Assembly: GCA_009733575.1 (NCBI GenBank)
Contig: ML769505.1
Span: 124,350 to 188,349 of the forward strand
Source: Gymnopus androsaceus JB14
Taxonomy: Eukaryota > Basidiomycota > Agaricomycetes > Agaricales > Omphalotaceae
DNA length: 64,000 nt
Direction of reading: 5' to 3'
Both the position numbers and the translations under genes were made by a program. The notes under the pieces are model-generated. The model was not told the DNA's origin. It was given only the letters and a program-made list of their open reading frames with translations, and ran no database searches. Below, piece by piece: positions 10,814 through 22,404 of this stretch (positions within the stretch are counted from its first letter, which is position 1; every line of letters starts with the position of its first letter).

Positions 10814-13800
10814 TTACTCAATAAGATTAATAAAGCTCAGCTCAGCATGCTTTGACAGCTCTGACAGGCAATGGACTGCTACACATCTGATATCTGCATC
10901 TTCATCTTTCGAGGACTCCAGGACTTGTGACAGGGCAGTGACAATACAGGAATGGAGTCTCTCTAAACCTTCTGTCAAAATGGCTTCTATAAATTATTAA
11001 CCTGGAGAGGGCCTCACCATGCTTTGCAAGCTTAGACAGGCATCTCACTGCTGCCCTTCTGACATCTGAATTTTTATCTCTTAAGGACTTCAGAATTCTT
11101 GACAGGCCAGTTGCAATGGGAGGATGGAATATCTCTAGACTTTGTATTACAGTGGTTTCAATGAACATAAACCTGGACAGGGGCTCACCATATTTTACAA
11201 GCTCAGACAGACAAATAGCTGCTGCTCTCCTGACATCTGATGATGCATCTTTCAAGGACTCCAGAATTGTTGAGAGAGCAGTTAAGATAGTGCTATGGAA
11301 TTTCTCTGGACTTGGAATTACTATAGTTTCTATGAACCTCAACTTGGACAAGGACTCACCATGCTTTGTCAGTTTAGAGAGGCAATTAAGTACTGCTTCT
11401 CTGGTATACCAGCTGACATCTTTCAGACATTTCAGAATCATTGATAGAGCTGCCGAGATGGTGGGATGAAATTTTTCTAAACCTGCAGTTAGAATGGGTT
11501 CCAGGAAATCTGAACTTGGAAAGGAGGTCACCATGCTTTGCAATCTCAGACAAGCAATATACTACTGCCTTTCTGACAGTTGAATCATGATCTTCCAAGG
11601 ACTGCAGAGTCCTTGACAGAGCTGTTTCAATCAGGGGATGGAATCTCTCTCAACCTCCTGTAAGCATGGCTTTCATAAAATACTAACTTGTGAGAGAAGC
11701 TCACCATGCTTTGCAAGCTCATGCAAAAAATTCACTACTGCCGCTCTGACATACCACTGGAGATCCTCCATAAGTTCCAGAATTTTTGGCAGGGCAGTTA
11801 CAATGGGGAAATGAAATTTCTCTGGACTTTAATTTAGAGTAGTTTCTATGAATGTAAACTTGGCCAGCAACTTGCCATGTTTTGCAAGCTCAGACAGACA
11901 ATTAATTGCTTCATATCTCCATTGTGACTCCACATGTTTTAACAGTTGTGTAATGCTTGACAGTAAAGTTGAGACAATGCTTTGGAATTTGTCTAGAGCT
12001 GATGTTGGGGTACTTTTCTATGAAATACAACCTGGAACAGGAGCTCACCATGATTTGCAAGCTCAGGCAGACAATTAATCGCTGCCCTTCTAACATCTGA
12101 ATTTTCAATATTGAAGGACTCCAGAATTCTTTCCAGGACAGCAGCAATGGGGAGATGGAGTTTTTCTGAACCTCCTGTTAGAATGCGTTGCATGAATCAT
12201 TAACTTGGAGACTAGCTGACCATTTTTTGCAAGCTCAGGCAGACAACTCACTGCCACCATTCTGATAACTGAATCTTTATCTTGTAAGGACTCTAGAATT
12301 CCTGACAGGGCAGCTGCAATGGGGGAATGGTGCTTCTTTGAATCTCCTGTGGGCTGTTAGAAGGGCTTCCATGAAATATCTACTTGGATGTAAGCTGACC
12401 ATATTTTGCAAGCTCAGGCAGACAGTTCACTGTCACAATTCTGACACCTGAATCTTGTAAAGGCTCCAAGATCCTTGGTAGGGCAGATACAATGGGCAGA
12501 TGGAGTGTCTCTAAACCACTTGTTAGAGTGGCTTCCGTGAAATATCAACTTGGAGAAGACCTCACCATGCTTTGCAAGCTCAGACAGACAATTAACTACT
12601 GTATATCCAACATGAGATTTCAGGTCTTTCAACAGCGCTGGAAGGTTTGACAGGACAGTTGAGACAATGCCTTGGAACTTATCTAGACTTGATGTTGCAG
12701 TACTTCTCTATGAAATATAACCTGGGATAGGAGCTCACCATACTTTGCAAGCTCAGGCAGACAACTAATTGCTGCCATTCTGATATCTGTATGTTCAATG
12801 TTCAAAGATTCCAGAATTATTTCCAGGGCAGCTACAATGGGGAGATGAAATTTTTCTGAACCTCCTGTTAGAATGGCTTGCATGAACTATTCACTTGGAG
12901 ACTAGCTGACCATGCTTTGCCAGCTCAGGCAGACAACTCATTACTGCACTTCTGACATAAGATTTTTCATCTTTCAAGAGCTCCAGAATTCTTGAAAGAG
13001 CAGCTGCAATGGGGGGATGGAATATCTCTAAACCACCTGTTAGAGTGGTTTGGATAAAATGTCAGCTTTGAGAGGAGCTCACCATGCTTTGCAAGCTCAG
13101 ATAGACATTTGACTGCTGAAATTCTGACAAAGGAATTTGAATCTTCCAAGGCCTCCAGAATGTTCAACAGGGCATTTGCAATGAGGGGTTGGTATTTCTC
13201 TAAATTTCCTGTTAGAGTGGCTTCCGTGAAATCTGAACCCGGACAGGGAATCACCGTGTTTTGCAAGCTCGCAGAGACAATTAACTGCTGCCTCTCTGGT
13301 ATACCCCTTTACATCACTCAGAAGCTCCAGGATTATTGAAAGAGCAGCTGAGATGGCGGCATGGATTTTTTCTATACCTTCATTTAAAATGGCTTTCTGA
13401 AGATACAAATTTGGAGAGGAGCTTACCATGTTTTGCAAGCTTAGACAGACAATCAATGGTTACCTGCCTAACATGTAAACATTGATCTTCCAACAACTCC
13501 TGTATTCTTTTGGACAGGGCAGTTGCAATGGGGAAATGGAATTTCTCTCAACCTCTAGTTAGAATAGGTTTCACGTAATTTCTTCAAGAGGAGCTCACCA
13601 TGCTTTGCAACCTCAGACAAAAAATGAACTGCTGCCATTCTGACACGCGAATTTTCATCTTTTAAAGACATCAGAATTCTTGACTGCGCAATCCCAATGA
13701 GAGAATGAAATTTATCTAAATAACCTGTTAGAATGGCTTGCATAAAATATCAACCTGGACCAGAGCTCACCATGTTTGGACAGTTTAGACAGGCAATTGA

Positions 13801-16800
13801 CTGCTGCGCCTCTGACATAAAAATTTTCATCTTTCAAAAGCTCCAAAACTTGTGACAGAGCTGCTGCGATAATAGGATGGAATTTCTCTACACTCCATGT
13901 TGTAATATTTTTCACGAAACATTAACTTGGAGAGAACTCACCATGCTTTGCCAGTTCAGGTATGCAATTAACTACTGCTTTTCTGACCTTTGAATCTTCA
14001 TCTATCAAGAGCACTACAACACTTGGCACTGCAGCCAATGATTGAGACCCTAATGACACCAGCATTGTTGACATTATCTGGTGAAGTGCCTCTATGGCAC
14101 CACCCACAGAACCAGGAATATGAAGAATCGAACACCAATACTGAAGTTTGGCTCGCAGTCCGATTTGAACCTCAGTATTGAGTGCCTTTAATCCTCTACC
14201 AAGTGCTGTCTTCAGGTGCTTTAGCCAAAATCGGCAAGCATATGAGAGTTCAACTTTGATGTATCGCTGAAAACTCCCTCCCACATACAGTTCTTGGGAT
14301 TCAGGGTTGTATAAGAGGGTCAGGTTATCCACATTGGACTTTAGCTCATTATCAATTATTTGAAGGCAGGCTCTGCCAAGATCAAAGTGATACTCTGCAA
14401 TGTCAACAGAGAATTCCTTGCTGCATATGCTATGACCGAGAAATTTATAGAATGAGGCATGGACAGGGCCTATAGGTTGGTAGCGGCGGTGTGTGTTTGT
14501 CAAAAGAGACTCCATAGCAGTTAAAAACTGCGCTAATAATCTGTCATCTAATCTTCCAAGCCTTATCAACTCCAACATGGACAATGGAGTGTAAGCGGCC
14601 AGAAGATAGCCCATTACAGGTTTGAATTGAGTGGAAAATAACGTGCCGTAGGTGCGGTGGAGGCGGCTTAGCTCCTCCATATACAGACAATCATTTTGCG
14701 CCACAGGCTCTCTGATAGGCTCTGATGACTTTCCGAAGGACACTATCAGAGCTTTGTACCCAGATAGTGCACTTGTCTCCTGCTGGAATGTGTTCCCACA
14801 TATGGTTTCACAGGCTTCTATTATCCACCGAAATGATCCCCGAGCTCTCTCCACAAGTTCAACAATAATGGGCTCAAGCTTTTCCTGAGTGAAATAGGGT
14901 AGAAGCGTTTTTCTGCAAACCTGTGAGAGCTCGCACTTCATCACCCACTCATCAACCTCCATGGAATAAAATATGACCACTGGATTTCCAGCAAGATGCT
15001 GAAGAATATGGGAGTCATTTCTGGCTATGAGAAGAATCCGGAAGTTTGGAGGAAGATGATGGCTTTTGTTAGCCAGAACTTTGAGGAAGGCATAGAGATC
15101 CGTAGACTCCAGGCAATCATCCAAGCCATCAAGGACAATAACAATAGGTCCTGATATTGTTAAGGAAGTTGATGGTCCAAGAATGAACTTTTCACACTGA
15201 TCACTAATTCCAATGGTCTTTGTAAGGGCTCTATCAGACTCTATGACAGTCCACAGTGCATTGCGAAACTGGATATCCAAGTCAGCAAGGTCTCGAGCCA
15301 TGGTTGGAAATAGTAGCACAGGAAGTCCAGTGCTTGTATATGACTCAGGTTTAGGAAGATCTGCAAAGATTGAAGATCCAAGACGCCCAACACTGTGATA
15401 GTGACTAGAAATTGAGTGTGCAATGGCTGACTTTCCAGTACCAGGTAGTCCTGTCAGCACAAAGATACGCTGATCACCATTACTGAGGTCGTCAATCCAG
15501 TTGATGATAGTGTGTAGGATGCCTTCCTGTGTCTCAGGCAGACACTGCTTATCACTTTGGAATCGGACACCATTTGCATAAGGAAGGTCATTGATATCAA
15601 TCTTCATTTCTACACAATGTAAGCATGACTATTCCTATTTTCTGTAGTTAGCTTGTTGTACTCACCAAGTTTTTTCACTGTCTCCCAGATTCGCAAAACA
15701 GTAATCTCAGTGTTGATAGTGGAGTGTGCTAGCAGAGCACTCTTGAGCTCATTAAGCTTGCTCCCATACATAGTTATAGCTGCATCCACAGGAGAAACAG
15801 CATACTTGACAGTGCGCATAACTAGAACAAAAGTTGATGAATGCAGAAGAAATACCAAATATGGCACACATACGGAATGTATCAACACAGTATGCAGATA
15901 TAAAATATCCACATTCTGTTGTTTGTTGAGCTAAACGAGCCATAATCAACTTGTGTGATTCAATTTGCTGAAGTGGCTCAGCTTCTTTGACAAAGCTGTA
16001 TATATCATCCATGGCAAGAATTAGACAGTTGATATTTGCATCGCGTTCCAGTTGTTTCATAACAGCCTTCAAGTGGAATTTAGACTGGTCAGGCTCTTGG
16101 TTAAATGGGCTTGGCAATGACCTTGTATGCCATGGAAATTACACTATATGCAGCCTTTGCATATGGATGGACCTGTCAGCATAAATCCGTCGGTTTTGCT
16201 GAAATAAACATTGATACTGAAACTCACCTCTGCAACTTTATCAGCTAGGTTTGCAAATATTTGCAGTTTTTCAAGCAAATGATCCCAAATCTCTACTATA
16301 TTAACAAAATGAATATCCCCAATCAATTGCATCCTGTTGAAAGAAGCACTATCATGCATGGCTTGGGATTTTGCAAGCCGTGAAGCTTGAATCTTCACTC
16401 TCTGAACCATGGCAGAGATAGCTCCAACCACGTCTTGGTCTTTCAAATTGACTTTGAACTCAATAAGAAATTTAGACGTCCCTGCATTTAATTGGGAACC
16501 GGAGGGAAGAGGTTCACTAATACCTTTGAAAATAAATGATTGAATCATTGAGTCAGGAGCCTCAAAAATTGCATGATTTACTCACTTTTGTCAAAAGACC
16601 TGATCAGCAATGCTTCAAGATCCTCTGTGTAACTCCCAATCAAGACATCTGACCAGCGACGAAGTTTACGTCGCCGAAAGACCTTGATAGCGAACTTGCA
16701 CGGCACAGGAATTTCACTAAAGTATGGCCATGAGCTTTTGAACCAAAGATTTGAATAAAGAAATACAAACAAAGTAAAGTCTTCGTTCCATCCTTGGATC

Positions 16801-16931
16801 AAAGTTTTATCCTTGGTGGTCTCCACTGCATCGTTGATAGTGACTTTCGCAAAATATTTCTGCGATGGTGGATTTTTTCCACTGTCAGATGAATGATGAA
16901 GTCTAATGACTTGATATACCAAGTGAGCCAC
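10814..16931 (-). CDS. NLR-like protein: C2-like region, NACHT ATPase, HEAT repeats
   Basis: Multi-exon minus-strand gene. The first visible exon (16931 down to about 16580) resembles a C2 domain (HLVYQVIRLHH, SQKYFAKVTIND). Helical linker exons follow (about 16548-16230, 16100-15870, 15818-15666). The large exon 15609-13942 carries the NACHT module: GLPGTGKS (exon residues 53-60), VIVLDGLDD (Walker B, about 156-164) and a sensor-like RILLIARND. The C-terminus is a run of HEAT-type repeats encoded by about 18 short exons, ending at TAA 10814-10816. The intron joining linker and NACHT (15610-15665) keeps the frame (LG then EMKIDIND). Fungal NLRs of this architecture are thought to sense ligands through the repeats and signal through the N-terminus (family knowledge). 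Some repeat units have diverged splice sites or lengths, so the exact exon set, and whether every unit is translated, is uncertain. An upstream exon before 16931 is possible. Confidence 0.8.
10838..13942 (-). repeat. Tandem array of ~172-bp exon-intron units encoding HEAT repeats
   Basis: About 18 repeats of a unit made of one ~126-nt exon and one ~46-nt intron. Splice donors (CATG|GTGAG on the minus strand) recur near 11013, 11191, 11357, 11528, 11699, 11870, 12045, 12219, 12397, 12566, 12739, 12911, 13083, 13250, 13423, 13599, 13771 and 13942. Acceptors are usually CTAACAG. I measured three exons exactly (12739-12864, 13083-13208, 13599-13724): each is 126 nt, or 42 codons, with phase-1 introns on both sides. 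Introns 12865-12910 and 13725-13770 are 46 bp. The donor near 11870 is GC rather than GT. Unit 12566 seems to have an exon length that does not fit, so some units may be degenerate. Confidence 0.85.
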
Positions 16932-16984
16932 AATGAGTCACCGTAAACATAGTGAAAAGTCTGATTAACTCACTTGTAACATGC

Positions 16985-17533
16985 ACTATTCCTATCTCCG
17001 GAGATTGAATGCCGCTGCTGTTGAAAGTCAAAGAATATCAGCATGATCAGAGGAAGAACGGGAAATTCATCATGCTAACCGAACGACAGACATAGTAGCA
17101 AGCCTCAATGTGAGAGTTGGGAAGAAAGAAAGAAATCGACCATTTAAACTTTTCAGCGCGTGTGAAGAATCAAGATATTGCAGTGGTGCAAGTAACGCGG
17201 ATCCATTAATATCATTGACACAGCCAATTGAAAAGGTGTACCGATGATGACGTTGCAACCATCTGCGATGGGAGCTACAGTGCTGTGCATAAATTTCACA
17301 CCGCCAATAATTTGAGTGTGAGCAAAGTAACTTGTTTCGCTAACTTGTTCAATTCAATCAAGTAAACTTTGTTTTTTCCCGTGCTAGCGACCAAATATAA
17401 ATGAGTTTTGATATATTTCGATTGTTATTACTGCTCTAGACCATCTCGTAAACGGTCACGGCTGCCAAGAACACACTTATAACTGTCTCCAAAAATTCTG
17501 AAACAGTACGGTCCCTCCTGTAACGATCCTATA
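16985..17533. other. 5' flank of the NLR-like gene
   Basis: Likely upstream region of the minus-strand NLR-like gene. A short upstream exon could lie around 16990-17080, but I could not fix a start. No other feature seen. Confidence 0.35.
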
Positions 17534-17541
17534 TACAGTAT

Positions 17542-19941
17542 TAGGGCTGCTCGCCGTAACTGTACATACGGGTCCAACGGTTATGGGCTTACGGTACTGT
17601 ATACCGTACATCAGCACTTTTACAGGTGTATGGAGGTATGGTACCATACACTCCATACCAATTCTATACGTGGTCGCGATGTATGGCTGCTACGGCGTCG
17701 CAAAGTTTCCATACCCAAAGTATGGACTTCCATACCATTCCATACCTGCTGTCCCATACACGCCAAAAGTGCAAAAAAATCCGCTCGAATGAAATACTGA
17801 TTGATTTACTAATTTTCGCGTGAAAAATCGCTTATGAGTGAAATTTTGAGCGAAAAATGATCATTCAGTTGAGCTACATAGTTTAATGAAAATATACTTA
17901 TCGGTTGAGTTTTCAGTTAAAACTGAAAAAAAGACTGAAATATCAGCTACTCTGGCAGCCAAAACTGATGGACCCCCAACAACCTACTGAAGGGCCAGAT
18001 CTTATTTGGGTGTGATTCAATACCTGACTTGGGGGGCCCATCTGTTCTGGCTGCCAGAGTAGCTGATATTTCAGTCTTTTTTTCAGTTTTAACTGAAAAC
18101 TCAACCGATAAGTATATTTTCATTAAACTATGTAGCTCAACTGAATGATCATTTTTCACTCAAAATTTCACTCATAAGCGATTTTTCACGCGAAAATTAG
18201 TAAATCAATCAGTATTTCATTCGAGCGGATTTTTTTGCACTTTTGGCGTGATACTAATCCCATACATTCAACACATTGAGAATTATACAGTCCATAATAT
18301 AAAGAAGCATCGTTCAATTTGCATATATACATAAGCCAATACATGGATAAGTATACTACACATGACCCATCGCATGAATGTAAAAATAAGAAGTATCCGC
18401 TTACACCAGTGCTCGGATGGTCAGGGTTCCGGCGCTCTGCGTGTAGATGTGTTCACAAATAAGATGGTTCATGAAATGAGATCGGGATGAGCATTACCCC
18501 CCGTAAGCCCAGTGGCGACAGCAATGGCAGTAGGAGAAGCAAAGTCGATGAACATAAAGATCCGGGTCTGAGATATCAATACACCAACAAGTCTTTCGAT
18601 TGGCTAGATCTGTTTGTGAGCATTCTAAAGCATCGCTCAACGGGATAATGAACATACTGTTCTTTGCTAAATCACAGATACATGTATTACGGAAGCTGAG
18701 AAGCAGCGTTAAAGGGATTGATTTAAACTATGAACGTTGGTACACACCTTTGGAACTTGAGCACCATAAAGGAAGAGTGCCGCCGCTAAAGTTCTCAGAA
18801 ATATTGCTGCTTCATATCCAGTATGGGTTGAGATTTGGATTCGACGCTGAGACTCTGGGATGATCAAATTAGTTTTATAGATGGAACGTACCAGCAGGCG
18901 CAAGCTGAACCCTAAACCCTCAAAAGTAAAACGTCGCCTGAATCACCTATATCCAAATCCAATGTCAAATCAATGAACATGAACCATGATTGAAGAAAAA
19001 ACAGCGCACGTATGAAAATGAATGTATACGAACTCAGGAACAGCCAGAGCATTAGACTTGTCCAAGGTGATATTATCCTATCCTTATATCCCATGAAACA
19101 TGCTACAGTCTTGAAAAAATGGCATCGCAGTTGTGACGGAAGAAAGCACTATGATTTGTATGAAGAGGCTGGAAAATTTGTAGAAGGAAGATAGTCGGTG
19201 CACGTGCAGCTATATAGCTGCTGATTTTAAGCGGAGTTCGAATGGACTTATGTTCCGGATTTACCCTTCCTCATTTGTTTCCAACTCACTGCTTATTTCT
19301 CAACGAAATAATTTCTAGTTTAACAATTAATCTATGCGACTCTTTGAGTCTGCATGGAGATTATGTGAACAGTTTGAGTGGATGCGAATTGGATACAAGA
19401 TGGTGGGCAAGATTCTACCACAAGAAGCGGCGCATTGCGACTCGCAAGAGATCTTAGATAAGTTTGCCAAGGAATAATTGGCCTGAAATTATTGTTTGAT
19501 TATTGTAGTACATTTACAAAGTTTACAATTTTATCTACTTGCTATGCATGAGATATATCTCAAGAGTATGGAATCTTGCTATGGAGGAGTATGGAGGTAT
19601 GCATTCCATGCATGCCATACTTTCCATACCTCCCATACTGTTGTGAAACTGCTGATGTACCATTGGAGGTCTTGGATGTACCGGTGAACAGTTTACGGGT
19701 CTATGGATTTTGCTCTATGAGTAAATTTATAGTAGCTTTTCAGAAGTTATGACTGAAATGATGTATTTAAATCATCATCATGATATTTTATTTTCTTCAT
19801 CATCTCCTAGACAGTGTTTTAAGGGTTTACGGTACAGTATACGATCCTACCCGTAACTCTACCATCTTGCACAAAAACCTATACAGTTTACGGCCGTCAA
19901 TGATTTGGCTGTTACCGTATACAGCTACGGCGAGCAGCCTT
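17542..19941. mobile_element. hAT-like non-autonomous element, 2.4 kb
   Basis: Terminal inverted repeats TAGGGCTGCTCGCCGTAACTG (left) and TAAGGCTGCTCGCCGTAGCTG (read from the right) bound 2400 bp. They are flanked by a perfect 8-bp duplication, TACAGTAT (17534-17541 and 19942-19949). Subterminal GTAT/CCATACC-rich repeats lie at 17620-17760 and 19570-19640, and ACGGTATAC-type repeats at both ends. No transposase motif was found in any frame. The element contains the 492-bp palindrome at 17759-18250, apparently a nested insertion. Open frames inside (for example 18600-18863) have no recognisable product. Confidence 0.8.
17759..18250. mobile_element. 492-bp foldback element (near-perfect palindrome)
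   Basis: Two arms of about 221 bp (17759-17979 and 18030-18250) are reverse complements of each other with only a few mismatches, separated by a ~50-bp spacer. The outer ends read CACGCCAAAAGTGC. It splits the CCATAC-rich repeat of the surrounding hAT-like element, so it looks like a foldback MITE inserted there. I could not fix a clear target duplication. No coding capacity. The RNA of either strand would form one long hairpin. Confidence 0.85.
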
Positions 19942-20228
19942 ATACAGTATACAGGTATACAGTTATATCATATTCTTAATGCCCAAATGGTCAAATTTTA
20001 AGTAAAATGACTTGCCTTAGTGTATTGCCAGCTAATGAGATGCGCATACATCTATTGAGAGTAGTGTGGCCTAGATATTATCATTATATGCTCATTTTGT
20101 ACTTGCAAAGTGATGCTGTAACCCCTCAAAATGTATAAAAGAAGCCCTTATATGCGTGATAATCTGGAGATTGCTATGTGAGGTGTGTACATCATTTTTG
20201 GAAAAAACTCAGTTTTAAACTGATATAC

Positions 20229-20522
20229 TGTGAGACCCATATGTAAGGATTTCGGTCCTTACCCTCACTCCCGTCGACTCCCGTTCACTCCCATATGCAT
20301 ACATGCGTCCTCTCGCTCCGCATTAGACTCTCGGACCCCGGAGGATTAACCTTTGCACGCATATAGGAAGGTTTTGTCTCATTCCGGATTAACTCATCTT
20401 ACCTCTCCTTATTTTAGCTCCTTACTTTACTACTCAAATAGCCTTGTACTTTACCGTAGAAACTCGTCGAATCAACGCCGTTACTGGCCGTTTTCATTCC
20501 CTTAAACCCGGTTCCTAACACC
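20229..20522 (+). repeat. Possible solo LTR (Ty3/gypsy-like)
   Basis: The segment begins TGTGAGACCCATATGTAAGG and has the C-rich composition (CCTCACTCCCGTCGACTCCC) often seen in basidiomycete gypsy LTRs. It could end near CCGGTTCCTAACA (about 20522). I found no convincing 5-bp target duplication and no second copy in the window, so this call rests on resemblance only. Confidence 0.3.
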
Positions 20523-21189
20523 ATATTCATGACTGTAACAGGCAAAACAGGATGACAAATTACAGTCCCGAAAAACCTCAGATGGGATGGATACTGTCCC
20601 ATTCAACATCCTGTCTAGGCTTACGGCGGCATGCCCTATCACTCTACTGAGGCTTGTTAATAAGTATGAACTGAATTTCTTTACATTTTTAGCTGGCTAA
20701 GCCTGCTACCACCCAAATTGAACTCAGCTCATGCCCCTCATGTCACCTGGTGACAGCTGAACTAATGAACTGAAGTATTCAAATCACTACACATCCCATC
20801 TGCTGCACTTCAAACTATAATGGTACAATAGTCACGGGCGGTTGTACTGTACAGTGGCGATGCTTCGGAATGGAACAGGGGTTGGTAAAATATGCGATTT
20901 TTTCAGATGTACCATATGTGTGCTGGCATTGAGGTTTCATTACCTACGTAACTCTAGGAAATGGACATGGTATGTGACTACCATACAATTTTTAATATTA
21001 CATTGTTCAATCATTATAGTTATTATCTAAAGTTTGTCACTGGCAACTCGGATACCCATGTATTTACAGGCCAATATGTATTATCTCAAATAAACTCATT
21101 TACAACTGATTTTCGCACACTATAATCTCATAGAAGATTGTAATAAGCACAATGCAGAGATATAATGTGTAATACCATGCTGAAGTGCT

Positions 21190-21832
21190 TCAAACTTGCG
21201 AAATATAAGCGAACTTGCCATTAACTTACACCATCAAAATTTTCAAACTCCGCTAACTTGCCTAACTTGGCCGAGATTTGCCGAAATAAAAACGTAAATA
21301 TATCATTATAAATACACATTATCGGTGCTCAGGAGACATATTCGGCCTCTGAGTGGCCTTATAGGACATTATATAGATGCTATACATTGTTTTCAAGAGT
21401 GATATGTAGTGTATGTGTGCCCAAAGTCATTAATGTCATTTGGGAATCTATGACAACATTGAGCTGATTGTTAGGTTCCTAAAGCTATAATGGACTTATA
21501 GCATGAGTACGGATGCTTATTCACTTTGAATGGAGGCAATAGTGTCCAGAAATGCACCAATAATGTGCATATACTGTACTAATATGGCTACAATGATGGC
21601 AAACTGCATGGTAGTGTGACTACAAGGGTTATACAATGTGGCTGGTGATACTTACAGACTTATTTGACTGATATTGAGCCTCGGAAGTGTATTTATATCA
21701 TACAAGTTACGCAAGTTAGAACAAGTTAGAGCAAGTTAAACAAGTTAACTTGCTAACTTTAAGTTAACTTTCAATTCAAAAGTTAGCACAAGTTAGCGGA
21801 GTTTAAAATTTCAAGTTAGTTTGGTAGGGCCC
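21190..21832. repeat. AAGTTAGC-rich repeat, probably a degraded hAT-type MITE
   Basis: Dense short repeats of CAAGTTAG / CTAACTTG occur at both ends (21190-21300 and 21700-21825). Right-end copies are mostly AAGTTAG and left-end copies mostly CTAACTTG-like. This inverted arrangement of subterminal repeats resembles hAT non-autonomous elements. Exact termini and a target duplication were not identified. Confidence 0.4.
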
Positions 21833-21834
21833 AA

Positions 21835-21915
21835 TAATTTTGCTTCAGTGTGACCGAAGCATTATGAGAAATAAACCATTTCAATACATAACAGAAATGC
21901 GCTTTTTCAGACAGA
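21835..21915 (+). mobile_element. Truncated CACTG-type MITE, copy 3
   Basis: The ~80 bp from CCAATAATTTTGCTTCAG through GCATTATGAGAAATA match the left end of the MITE at 33743-34310. The terminal CACACTG is missing. The fragment stops just before the left terminus of the Plavaka element. Confidence 0.6.
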
Positions 21916-22404
21916 TACAAGGGGGATCCGCATCAGCAAAACCGCACATGCGTGATCCGCATGAAGGCACACCAAAAATGCTGGATCATACGACTTTGGC
22001 TGTGTATGTATAGGGCCCCGAGTGCATATCTATCGTGCACGATTATGCCAGTTTATGGTCTTTTCCTTCGTTCGTTTATACAGCTAAATATGCACAATTA
22101 TGCAGTCGGATTACAGCTGAAATATACCGGCTTTTTTGCGTTCTATATCCATGATTATACAATACTCATCATTCATACTAGTAATAACAACGAGATGAAT
22201 TTGAGACATATGAAAGCTACAAGAACTATCAAAGACTCGGATGACTGTCCATTTGCTAAGCAAATACTGATAGTACTATCATGGAATCGGTAGCGGTAGT
22301 AGTCTACTACGTAGTAGATCATGCACTGCAGAAGCTACCAATCAGCTCTTCAAGTTATGGACAATCAACTGTAATACTACTCACTGTCACGGTAACCTAA
22401 AGGT

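Noticed and set aside
10902..13915. Long open frames read straight through the HEAT region, including ones on the plus strand
   Set aside because: They ignore the clear repeated GT-AG introns. Plus-strand frames are antisense shadows of the periodic exon units.
10838..13942. Regular ~172-bp periodicity resembling a satellite or CRISPR-like array
   Set aside because: Units are diverged, encode HEAT repeats in frame and lack short identical repeats with unique spacers.
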